The notes under the pieces were generated by a model. That model saw only the letters and a program-made list of their open reading frames with translations. It had not been told where the DNA came from and did not search any database. 64,000 nucleotides of DNA from Luzula sylvatica (lineage: Eukaryota > Streptophyta > Magnoliopsida > Poales > Juncaceae), in NCBI GenBank assembly GCA_946800325.1, contig OX326957.1, positions 65,203,570-65,267,569 on the forward strand, written 5' to 3'. Both the position numbers and the translations under genes were made by a program. Below are positions 55,539-64,000 of the stretch, piece after piece. Each line of letters opens with the position of its first letter. Positions within the stretch are counted from its first letter, which is position 1.

Positions 55539-56000
55539 CTCACATGATGCCCAGTGAACTGAAGAAGTTATGACTAAATTACTAGATCTATGTCAGCGAA
55601 ATACAGGATCCCCAAGTTTCCGCATGTGCCCTTCACAAGCGCGTCCGAACCTACTTCTGGGCGCCGGTGTGAATTGCCCCTGTTTCAACCACTTTTAAGG
55701 CGCGCCCGTGCCCTTCTCGGGCCCTCATACAAGGAAAGTTATATGCTCGACACGGTTGTGGAGACTCCTCGGATGACTTGATGTCTTTGAAATCAAAATG
55801 ATTCGGAAATCAAATTTCTAACAATCCGAAACCGAAGAACCTGAAAAACGAACAATACTAGAACCGAACAACTCGAAAACCGAACAACCCGAGACCGAAT
55901 GACCCGAAACCAAAATTAGCTGAAACAAAAATGATCCGAACAATCCGAATCCGAAATGACACGACTTGATCCTTATGAGATTACACCTCATTGCCACCTC
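55539..56000. repeat. Spacer and CCGAA-repeat element end
   Basis: 55790-55990 is made of CCGAA(A)ACCGAA(C/T)(A/G)ACCCGA units, like the interior of the hAT element at 37841-38456, and ends TTGCCACCTCTA. The opposite TAGAGGTGGCAA end was not found, so this is a truncated relative. 55600-55780 is GC-richer with no recognisable gene. Confidence 0.55.
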
Positions 56001-56515
56001 TAATTATACATGATATGGATAATTTTGTTTTGACTATAAAATTAAATAGCTTCATATATTTGACTAATTCATCAAAAATTCTGGCATATAAAATGTCTAA
56101 AATTATATAATAAATGAGTTATTATGTTACAAACTCAATAAATTTTTAAACGAGCTCCAAAATGATTCCACTCGATAAGATATCGGGTCGAATTGATTTT
56201 CCGAGTTTTCGGAATATAGAAAATTATACGGCAAACTAAGTCACATGTCATTCTTATCGATAACAAATAATGGATGCGAGGCAAAAAAAAAAAAACCTCC
56301 TGGTCAATAAAAAAAATGCTTCAGATTGAAATTCAGCTTAATTTAATTATTAATCATGTTGATTTCTTTACTCTGCCGCAAACAATATATATTTATACAA
56401 ATTGAAAACTCTTCGATACGCCCCCCCCAGAAAAAAACTTGTCGAGATGTTCTGAATTCCTCCAGCCCTAAAACTAACTCACAACCATAAAAGAATATAG
56501 GAAAGAAAAACATTG
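56001..56515. other. Intergenic, 3' side of GT47 copy 2
   Basis: AT-rich, no gene. A short C run lies near 56421-56428. Confidence 0.5.
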
Positions 56516-57883
56516 TTAATTCGAGATCCCTAATTGCAAACTCAAACGACGGTCATTGACCTGTTTTAAAACTCCTTGCAGTGCAATATCAAACGCATCA
56601 TCCATTTCATCACCGAGCTCTTCGGCTGCATAAATCAATCTCGGAATCATCTCAACTACTTTCTCTCTCATCTTTCTAGTCTTCTCTGGTTCAATGTTTT
56701 CCAACACCGCCATGATACTAACGTTTTTCTCTGTAACATCCTTCGAGTCAACAAAAACGGACCACTCCGTCTCCTCTCCATTAACCAAATGCCACTTATA
56801 CTGCAAATACGCACTTTCCTTCCAGAATAAAACCGGAACCGAACCGGCCAACATGCAGTCAAACAATGACTTTCGCGTGGAACTATCTCCAGCAGGTTGC
56901 AAGCAAAACTCAGAATCCAATAATAGTTCCATTGGTTCTGCGTTACTTATGTAGCACTTGCCTCCTCCGCAATCTACGGTTCTACACTTACTTCCCGCTT
57001 TAATGCATTCTGCGTTGAGCAATCCTCTAAAATCATTTGTGGACCCGGCTCGTGGCGCACCAGCATAGCCAACGAGTGTTGATCTTTCACGGTTGAGAAC
57101 GAAGTTTTGCCATTCTTGTATTTCGGCTACGGACTTTGGGTGGAACCCAGTTGGATAAGGTATAGCCACATCCATTTCGTCATTTGGATCTAGCTCGATT
57201 AAGAAGCGAGTCATGTTTTTCATTTCAGGCATGTTGAGAAAGCTACTGCCCCAACCAGCATCGGTTGTCCTGTGAAAATCCCAAGTGATTCTACCGAGCG
57301 TGATAAAATGGTCCCAGCCACGTGATCTTTGATACGGCTCTTGTTTCTCGAGCCATTCAAAGAGTTGCAAAGAATCTCTGTCTCGATCTAAAGCAGTGCT
57401 AGAATTAAGCGGCCAAAGATGCGTTGAGATTGCAAGGCCGGCATAGAAAGGAATGTAGAATGCAGAAGCCTGATATCGATTTAGAGTTCGGCATTGGTGA
57501 TTAAGTATTCGCTGATGGATTATTAGCTCGAGGGCGAATTGATTGGTCGAAAACCATGATTGAAGTAGAGAAGAGGGGACGAGCATAGAGAACTCTGAAT
57601 CTAACGAGGCGGCTGGTCCGAAACCAGAATTGTTCAATGGACAGAGTGACGTCCATGGGAAAATCGAGTCGCAAGCATTGACTAGATCGATATTGAATTG
57701 GGGGGGAAGGTCGTATACATACACGAGTCCAGATTCACAAGAAGGTTGCGGAATGAGGCCGAGGAATTTCGCGCGCCGAGCATGAATAAAGAGTACGAGC
57801 TCGATAGCGAGAAAGGATAGAAGAAGAGCGGCTTTGAACAGAATTTGAGACGCTTCGTTCGTTCTTTTAGTGGAAATCCACAT
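56516..57883 (-). CDS. GT47 exostosin-family glycosyltransferase (MUR3/XLT2/GT19-like), copy 2
   Basis: Intronless, 455 residues, paralogue of 47401-48873 on the same strand. The cytosolic tail is short (~14 residues, ~35 fewer than copy 1). Membrane anchor ~15-34. Exostosin domain ~50-430, beginning SGLVYVYDLPPQFN. It keeps ASAFYIPFYAGLA, SRGWDHFITLGRITWDF, VAIPYPTGFHP, VGYAGAPR, EFCLQPAGDSSTR, KSLFDCMLAGSVPVLF and WSVFVDSKDV. No frameshift or lost block, so probably functional. Predicted Golgi enzyme of xyloglucan side-chain synthesis; the exact sugar and position cannot be read from sequence. The two copies share most landmarks but have clearly diverged, so the duplication is older than that of the subtilases. 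Confidence 0.9.
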   Translation of the reverse strand: MWISTKRTNEASQILFKAALLLSFLAIELVLFIHARRAKFLGLIPQPSCESGLVYVYDLPPQFNIDLVNACDSIFPWTSLCPLNNSGFGPAASLDSEFSMLVPSSLLQSWFSTNQFALELIIHQRILNHQCRTLNRYQASAFYIPFYAGLAISTHLWPLNSSTALDRDRDSLQLFEWLEKQEPYQRSRGWDHFITLGRITWDFHRTTDAGWGSSFLNMPEMKNMTRFLIELDPNDEMDVAIPYPTGFHPKSVAEIQEWQNFVLNRERSTLVGYAGAPRAGSTNDFRGLLNAECIKAGSKCRTVDCGGGKCYISNAEPMELLLDSEFCLQPAGDSSTRKSLFDCMLAGSVPVLFWKESAYLQYKWHLVNGEETEWSVFVDSKDVTEKNVSIMAVLENIEPEKTRKMREKVVEMIPRLIYAAEELGDEMDDAFDIALQGVLKQVNDRRLSLQLGISN

Positions 57884-58333
57884 TGTAAGAGCTCAGAGAC
57901 AAAGAAGAGCAGAAGAAAAATAGGTATAGTTTTGTGCTATATGGATATAGATGAAGCCTACCCACAAAAGGAGGCACTATTTTGAATCTTTCTTTGCGTG
58001 TACCACAAAGAAAGAGAAATTGTTTTGTAATTTGATCCCCTTTAAACTACTAATTATGTTATGTAGGGGTATAAACTATTAATTATGGTATGTTTTATTC
58101 TTAATTTGAGTAAAACTGGCAACTACAAATTTAATCTTGTATACCTTGTTTGAAGACGTGATTACTAGTTCTATTCCATTTGGCGATAGACGTGTGTGCG
58201 TTAAATACTAGTCAAGTATGAACTGTGAGACGTGCACAAAAGTATATACTAACAATATAAATGTATTACTAGTACAAAAAAGGATACATTACAATAATCA
58301 AGAGTAGAAGAATACTAAGGAAGACCTTGTTCT
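57884..58333. other. GT47 copy 2 promoter and NEET 3' region
   Basis: Upstream of the GT47 start the minus strand has CTATATCCATATAG near 57936-57950, a possible TATA region. Nearer 58250-58330 lies the 3' untranslated part of the NEET gene. No other feature. Confidence 0.45.
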
Positions 58334-58714
58334 CTACTTCTTCACAAGCAATGGCCCAACGTTATCTCCAGTAGCCTTGTTGTGCTTCACATGGCTTCCA
58401 TCGCAAAGAGGGAAAGTCCCAGATCTCCAGCACCTTTGTACAAAAAGAAAATAGGAAAAAAGGATAAATTAACAGAGATTAAAGCTTAGGGGAGAGATTT
58501 GGGTATACCTGCAATAAGCAGTGAGAGGCTTGGCAAGCTCGCTGGCAACAACGGAATCCACTACCTTAGCTTCGTCCTTGCGAATTTCCGGATTTATGCC
58601 TCCTTCGGCGCGTACGGCAACCGATCGGCGGCGGATTTTCTGACCAAGCGTCGTGGTCGAGGAGGAGTAAGAGAACTGAGCTCCGATTACTAAGCTGGCG
58701 ATCGACGAGGCCAT
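58334..58714 (-). CDS. NEET: NEET/CDGSH iron-sulfur domain protein
   Basis: Homodimeric [2Fe-2S] protein of plastids/mitochondria involved in iron, iron-sulfur and reactive-oxygen homeostasis. Two exons: 58509-58714 and 58334-58433, with a GT..AG intron after the second base of the Arg69 codon, giving 101 residues. Residues 1-~36 are a Ser/Thr/Arg-rich plastid leader ending RRRSVAVRA. The core begins [17 protein letters not shown]. The cluster ligands are C68, C70, C79 and H83 in [17 protein letters not shown], the exact 3Cys-1His CDGSH signature. The C-terminus is NVGPLLVKK. Arabidopsis has a single such gene (At5g51720) of similar length. A simple open-frame view ends wrongly after YCRYTQ because it reads through the splice site. 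A MULE sits 235 bp upstream of the ATG. Confidence 0.95.
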
Positions 58715-58949
58715 TTGTTCGATTGCTTAGCTCCGATTACTAAGTATTGGCAGTGTGGTACAGTGGTGGGTAGGTGGAATTGGGGTGTAGGGTGGAGATA
58801 AAGAAAGATTTTGAACCTTCCATTGTGTGGCGGCCACGAGCTCTCTGTGGCTAACAATGGTCCAACACTTAGCCCCAATTTAGTTCGGCCCATAATCTAG
58901 TTTTGAAATTTGAAATTATGGGCTGTAGTTTTGAAATGAAAAATTATAT

Positions 58950-60492
58950 GGGAAATTTTGGTATCTAGAGCAAATAAGTTTGGTATTATCAAAAATAGAC
59001 CAACTAGTTTTAAAATTTGAGAAATAACATTCTCGACCTTTCAAAAGTCGAGAGATTGCTAAACTACTCGACCTTTCAAAACTCGATCGTTTTTATGCCT
59101 TAATTAACATAACTAATTACTTCAAAATAACGCTCGACATTTCAAAAGTCGAAAGCTTCTGCTCGACTTTTCAAAGGTTGAACGATTTCTTGATTTCTGC
59201 GCCCTCCTCGGTAACCGGTGAGAATTTATACCCAACACCCAACTCCCACCCGCTCAATTTTAGAGGATTTTTGAAGTAGATATATTTTGTTATATTGCGT
59301 CTTGGTAGCTATATTGCGTCTTCATGGTAATTTATACTTCTTCATGGTAATTTATCTCCCACCCAACTCCAACTGCAATGGTAATATACTTCTTCATGGT
59401 AATTTATCTCGTCTTGGTAGCTATATTGCGCGGATACTTCAAATTACCATGAAGAAGTATATTACCATTGCAGTTGGTCTATTTTTGGTAATACCAAGAC
59501 GAGATAAATTATCCGTAACATATGCCTTAATTAACATGAAGAAGTATATTACCCAAATTATCATTGCAGTTGGTCTATACGTCTTCATGTTAATTACCAT
59601 GACGAGATAAAGTATATTACCCAAATTATAATTTGGTATTACCATGAAGAAGTATATTACCATGAAGAAGTATAGACCAACTATTTTTGGTATTACCATG
59701 AAGAAGTATATTACCATGAAGAAGTATAGACCAACTAGTTTGGTATTATCCGTATCCGATACGCGTATCGTATCCTAAATCATATGTTAAATTATCGTAT
59801 CGCCGTATCCGATACGCGTAACCGCATCGCCGTATCGCCGTATCCAAACAACACAACTTGGTAGCAACTGATGTCAGTTTAGATTCATATAATCAGTTTA
59901 TTATCTTTTTTAAGGAGTGTAATGGAGTATGAGAGGTATATACATAATCACGAGATTTTTTGGCGATTTAATGACTTGTTTAGCAATTGAAACCAGCCAT
60001 ATGGAACTCTTAACAGGTGAATTTTGCAAATATACCCTTCTATTAGGATTATATTTTATACAAATTCATTTTATTCCACTTAATTACTGTTACAATGAAA
60101 AGTCACTCTATTTATAGTATGCTAACCCTAACCTATACTAGTTAAACAACAGCAAAATATATCTACTTCAAAAATCCTCTAAAATTGAGCGGGTGGGAGT
60201 TGGGTGTTGGGTATAAATTCTCACCGGTTACCGAGGAGGGCACAGAAATCAAGAAATCGTTCAACCTTTGAAAAGTCGAGCAAAAGCTTTCGACTTTTGA
60301 AATGTCGAGCGTTATTTTGAAGTAATTAGTTCTGTTAATTAAGGCATAAAAATGCTCGACTTTTGAAAGGTCGAGTAGTTTAGCAATCTCTCGACTGTTG
60401 AAAGGTCGAGATTGTTATTTCTCAAATTTTGAAACTAGTTAGTCTATTTTTGGTAATACCAAACTTATTTGGTCTAGATACCAAAATTTCCC
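58950..60492. mobile_element. Mutator-like element with long inverted repeats, 1.54 kb
   Basis: Terminal inverted repeats of ~340 bp: 58950-59289 (GGGAAATTTTGGTATCTAG...) and 60152-60492 (...CTAGATACCAAAATTTCCC). The 9-bp target duplication AAATTATAT lies at 58941-58949 and 60493-60501; 9 bp is the Mutator signature. The arms carry repeated CTCGACCTTTCAAAAGTCGAG palindromes, AACCGGTGAGAAT, and CCAACACCCAACTCCCACCC-like text. The interior lacks a transposase. From 59290 to 59750 it is a patchwork of short repeated phrases in both orientations. The element sits directly in the NEET 5' region. Confidence 0.88.
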
Positions 60493-60501
60493 AAATTATA
60501 T

Positions 60502-61138
60502 TTGTCCCCTCCCCTAATGTATTGATGCGTTGACAATATATAATAAATGCATTAAATGTTAAAATTATTTTAAATAATAAGTCATAATTTGTGACAAATC
60601 GTATTAATTATGTGGCAAACTGTATTTATTAATTGGTAAATCAAATTATAAAAAAAATAACTTTATTTATTTAATATTTTTATTATATTTAATTTAACAC
60701 ATGATAAGTCAATTTATTTGAACAAATTTTTATTATTTTATTTTCAATCTTTTTTAAAAGAAAAATATTTTCATTTTCATTTTCTAATTTTTGCAAAATT
60801 ATTATTTTCATTTTCATTATTATATTTTTGTTTATTTTTTACGATGATTTTATTCATTTGTATCCATTTAACACATGTTAAATGGTATATTAATTTAGTC
60901 CAAATAATTCCTTTTCCAAATTTATAGATTTAAATTTCATTAATTATAGATGATGGTAAACAAACTTGTTAAAAATATTAAATAAATTAATGATGAGTGA
61001 AACGATGAATCTTTTTTATCTTCTTTTCCTATATATGATGGAAAAAATTAAATAATCATGATTTACGACCATCATTAATGCAGACGCCAACACATCAATC
61101 AATCTAGGGAATTTTAAGGGAGACATGCGTCACCACTC
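60502..61138. mobile_element. MITE-like inverted-repeat element, family 2 copy 2
   Basis: Left end TTTGTCCCCTCCCCTAA, then TTGATGCGTTGAC. Right end GCCAACACATCAATCAATC, AATTTTAAGGGAGACATGCG, TCACCAC. Ends match 28546-28800. The interior is AT-rich and contains inverted ACACATG(A/T)TAA phrases. No coding region. Confidence 0.5.
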
Positions 61139-61527
61139 TTTTGGAATTTATGTTAAGTTTTGAGCATAGTTGTTCAATTCGCGAATAATACGCGTATAAT
61201 TTACGAATAATTACGTGTTACGAATAATACATGTATTGACGTTTCCGTACTCAACCTGATGAATAATTCGCGTATTTTATAATTGTTTTAAAAAAAACAC
61301 GATTAATACACGTATTTCCGTATAATACGTTTTTTAGAAGAAAAAATATATAATATTTTTTTAAATAAATAAAAACAAACATAAATTTCCAAAAATGATT
61401 AAGAAAATCAAAATATCAATAATAATATATAAATTTATGATTTTGAAATAAAATAAATATTGTTTAATAAAATAATTATGAATTATGAATTATTTATGGA
61501 TAAACAAATGTACATTTATATACTTTT
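61139..61527. other. Intergenic with CGCGTATAAT-type repeats
   Basis: 61160-61330 repeats AATAATACGCGTATAATT, TTACGAATAATTACG and CGTATTTCCGTATAATACG, like one end of an old inverted-repeat element. The partner end is not seen. Confidence 0.4.
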
Positions 61528-62359
61528 TGTTGGGAAATATCCTCAACCCCGGGCCCGCGCAGCGGATATGTAGGCCCGGTCCGATTCCCCGATTCCCGAG
61601 ATCACGCCACGACTTCGACTGAATTCACGCGTCCGAATCGATCACAACTGAAAGAGCCTCAGATGTTGCTCCTCTACGTGTATCCACCTTGAGTCGCAAG
61701 ACGTCGGTCACGGATGCACCTGCCTAGACGATGCACCGGTGAACTTGCTCGATCGAATTGATTCTCTATCTCTCTCTCTTAGCACCCTTTCACTCACAAA
61801 AGATCAAATCTGAATTTGCTCTTTTCTCTTGTGTTTTGGGTAGAATAATTCTGTATGAATTAGCATAGGGATGAGAGAGAAAGTATCCTATTTATATCTA
61901 ATAGGATTAGGATTAGCCAAAAGGCATGTATATCCAATATACATCCTTTCACACACACAGAAAAGTGCATGAACCTGTTCAGTAATCTGTCCAGACGAAA
62001 TTGATAAATTTCTCTGACAGAACATCAACCAACATTAAAGTTGTAGATAATCTCATTATCTACACAACCCAATTTGGCCCAGCCCAATTAGAGTTCGTAT
62101 GCAAAAGTTATGACTGTTTTACTAACTGTATGTCATACTGTTGCACCCTTTCGGTATTTCACAGAAACGACACTTATACTTCGTTCATATGAAATATATT
62201 TCTACATGAAGGTTATAGATAATCTAATTATCTATCTTACCCAATTTGAACCATTCAAATCGGATTTTCCTACTGAAAGTTATGGCTACGAATGTACGAC
62301 TACATTCGTTTATCCTTGTGTACACTTTTACGGTTGATCCTGAAACTGTATTTCCTTCA
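61528..62359 (-). repeat. 3' LTR of the second copia element (short form)
   Basis: 832 bp against 1064 bp in the first element. It keeps the ...CCCCGGGCCCGCGCAGCGG end, the AAGACGTCGGTCACGG block, both TAGATAAT-type palindromes and TGAAGGAAATACAG. Most of the length difference is a ~230-bp segment (equivalent to ~11812-12045) missing between GACTTCGA and TCCGAATCGATCACAAC. Confidence 0.85.
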
Positions 62360-62371
62360 GTCTCCCACTCA
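62360..62371 (-). other. Polypurine tract of the second copia element
   Basis: Minus-strand TGAGTGGGAGAC directly before the 3' LTR, identical to 12792-12803. Confidence 0.7.
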
Positions 62372-63775
62372 ATTTCAGATCTACCTAAAAGGTACTCATG
62401 CATATCCAATATGCACGATTTTAGAGAATATAGCTCGCGTATCAAATACCAAGCTATGCACATCCAATGTGCCGATTTTATGATCAAGCCCGACTTAGTA
62501 CGACTCGTTGTGTGACCATGTAGGTTCGACTTAACGATGGCAGTAGGTTGTTTCCAATGCCTACGAGCTCATGAGCGGGATCTAGTCACTCCATCATAGC
62601 TACCCATGTTAAACGAATAATGATTGTGATCATTGTGCCTATCTCGAATAGCGGTTACTAGTTCTCTTGTTTGCGATATCCGTTAATCAAAAGGCATAGT
62701 TATAGTCATCCTTATAATTTGATTAACTACACTTATTCCCCGATTCCGAGTTGATTTAACAAATTTCAATCGATATTAACCATTAATATCATTGATTCTA
62801 GCCAGAGATTTCGTTAATCGACTCATCGAGCGGCGCCTAAAAGATATCTCTTCCTTTCGGAATAAACAATTCCTATCTTGGAGACTCACATTGAATTCCG
62901 TGTTTCGGACAATACCCAATGATGACCCTTTTAACTCCCTGTTACGGTGAGCGTAAGATCATATCAAAGCATTGTGTTACGCACGTAACGCAATCAATGA
63001 TCCCCTCAAGTATGAAGAACCTAAAACCCCATCCGTCACAAGTCCATCTATAATGACTAAACCATGTCATGGACTCGCGGCTTTGGTCATATCCAATATA
63101 TGTAACCTAACATATATCTACGTTCCCGATTCGACAAGCACCTTGTCCCATGATTAGCAAAACATAATCATCTCCTCGGCAAACGTACTAGTGTACGCGT
63201 TCAGTCTATCCAATATTAGAAATGCTTCTCTCTTAAGCAAGCTGATCCGCGACTAGGGATGTTTAGAAATGACACTTTAAGTGTGACGGTTTCGCTGCAC
63301 ATGGTCCTCAACCATGTCGACGTCCACACAAGTTCAAATCAAGGTTCATGTAACAATCATATTACACAACCCGCACACTATTTTCATATAAGGTGAATGC
63401 ATATTTAATTTAAGTAAACAAAAATTTTAAAAGGAATGCATTCATATGGACTAAGTATTTGGGTGATACAACGTTTACCTATGGGTATCTCCATACCCAT
63501 AACCTGCGAGGACTATCGTATTAGATAACTACACTCTACTCTCTTCTTCCTCCTCTAGGTATCTCCATACCCATAGTCATCGCATGACAATCACGCGCGA
63601 CTAGAGAGAGCGGTCTTGTAAACGGGTCCGCACGTTCCCGCTAGTGTTAATCATCATCAGGATTGGAACATTTCCAATACCTACGATCACATCTTTTCAT
63701 AAAATTTCATGGATCAAATGAAATTTTCTGAGTATTGGCTAGAAGTGGTTGTGACCTCGGCATTTTTGGCTTGTA

Positions 63776-63976
63776 CTATTGCGTCTCACGCAATAAACAA
63801 CCATAAATCCGATAACTCGTGACTACTAGAGTTTGGTCATGTATCCTTGATCCATACCACTTCCTTTTGCGATTAATAACCGCAATATACTCGCCACCAT
63901 AAATAGAATCATAAACTATTGGTGTTGTGGAACCTTTCCACATAACCGTGTTTTCATTTAAGCAAAACATGTACAC
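63776..63976 (-). pseudogene. Copia RNase H region fragment, second element
   Basis: 66-codon stretch with DSIYGGEYIAVINRKRK and HDQTLVVTSYRIYGC, homologous to 14207-14554 of the first element. It retains the EYIA phrase better than the first copy. The frame is broken upstream, so it is not a functional domain. Confidence 0.55.
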
Positions 63977-64000
63977 ACTTTGTGATCGAAAGTCGTGCTA

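Larger units (their letters stand above)
61528..64000 (-). mobile_element. Second copia element of the same family, cut by the window edge
   Basis: 3' LTR 61528-62359, then interior matching 12792-14430 up to the right edge (TCTCCCACTCAATTTCAG, CGACTTAGTACGACTCGTTG, CCTATGGGTATCTC and others in the same order). The element reads leftwards, so its 5' part lies outside the window. Identity to the first element is visibly lower than between that element's own LTRs. The coding part is broken here too. Confidence 0.88.

Noticed and set aside
1..64000. CRISPR arrays, bacterial operons, phage or toxin-antitoxin modules
   Set aside because: Intron-containing plant genes and plant transposons throughout; tandem repeats lack unique equal-length spacers.

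Overview
The window is nuclear DNA from a flowering plant, most likely a eudicot. The evidence is AT-rich intergenic DNA, genes with GT..AG introns, plant-only gene families (SBT1 subtilases, CYP704 P450s, GT47 xyloglucan-type glycosyltransferases, a plastid-leader NEET protein, a plastid/cytosolic copper chaperone for SOD) and dense plant transposons. I cannot name the species. I found no bacterial operon, CRISPR array, phage or novel defence system; the unusual content lies in the transposon architecture.

Layout, left to right. 1-3.6 kb: a satellite of ~125-bp monomers alternating as A/B dimers, split by a 593-bp solo LTR with a perfect target duplication. 4.4-6.6 kb: an intronless subtilase (minus strand). 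Its ~92 % identical duplicate lies at 26.0-28.2 kb with shared flanks. Between them is a transposon nest. Two direct LTRs (9153-10555 and 10556-20612) are fused with no interior and enclosed by one AGAGG target duplication. The second LTR is split by a full-length 8.56-kb Ty1/copia element on the minus strand (11728-20283, TSD CGAAC). That element has near-identical 1064-bp LTRs but a decayed coding region. After it come a GGACCAAAATGTAAAT-type array, a LINE scrap and a 1.28-kb fold-back element.

29.5-41.8 kb is the most gene-rich part: an 898-bp hAT element, the five-exon CCS copper chaperone (+), an intronless SBT1.3-type subtilase (-), a 616-bp hAT element, a LINE 3' end and a six-exon CYP704 P450 (-). 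42.9-58.7 kb holds a LINE-derived ORF with an unusual C-terminal tail, two intronless GT47 (MUR3/XLT2/GT19-like) genes (-), and a two-exon NEET (CDGSH iron-sulfur) gene (-). Between the GT47 genes are a 2.6-kb non-autonomous Helitron with recognisable 5' TC and 3' hairpin-CTAG ends, a fold-back element, MITEs, a LINE fragment and a hAT element. A 1.54-kb Mutator-like element with 340-bp inverted repeats and a 9-bp TSD sits 235 bp upstream of the NEET start codon. The right edge (61528-64000) is the 3' part of a second copia element of the same family as the one at 11.7-20.3 kb.

The genes do not form a pathway. Linked themes are secreted/apoplastic proteolysis (three subtilases), cell-wall glycan synthesis (two GT47), metal/redox handling (CCS, NEET) and oxidative lipid metabolism (CYP704). 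From memory, the NEET and SBT1.3 orthologues are also close together on Arabidopsis chromosome 5, so the 34-59 kb segment may be a remnant of conserved gene order.
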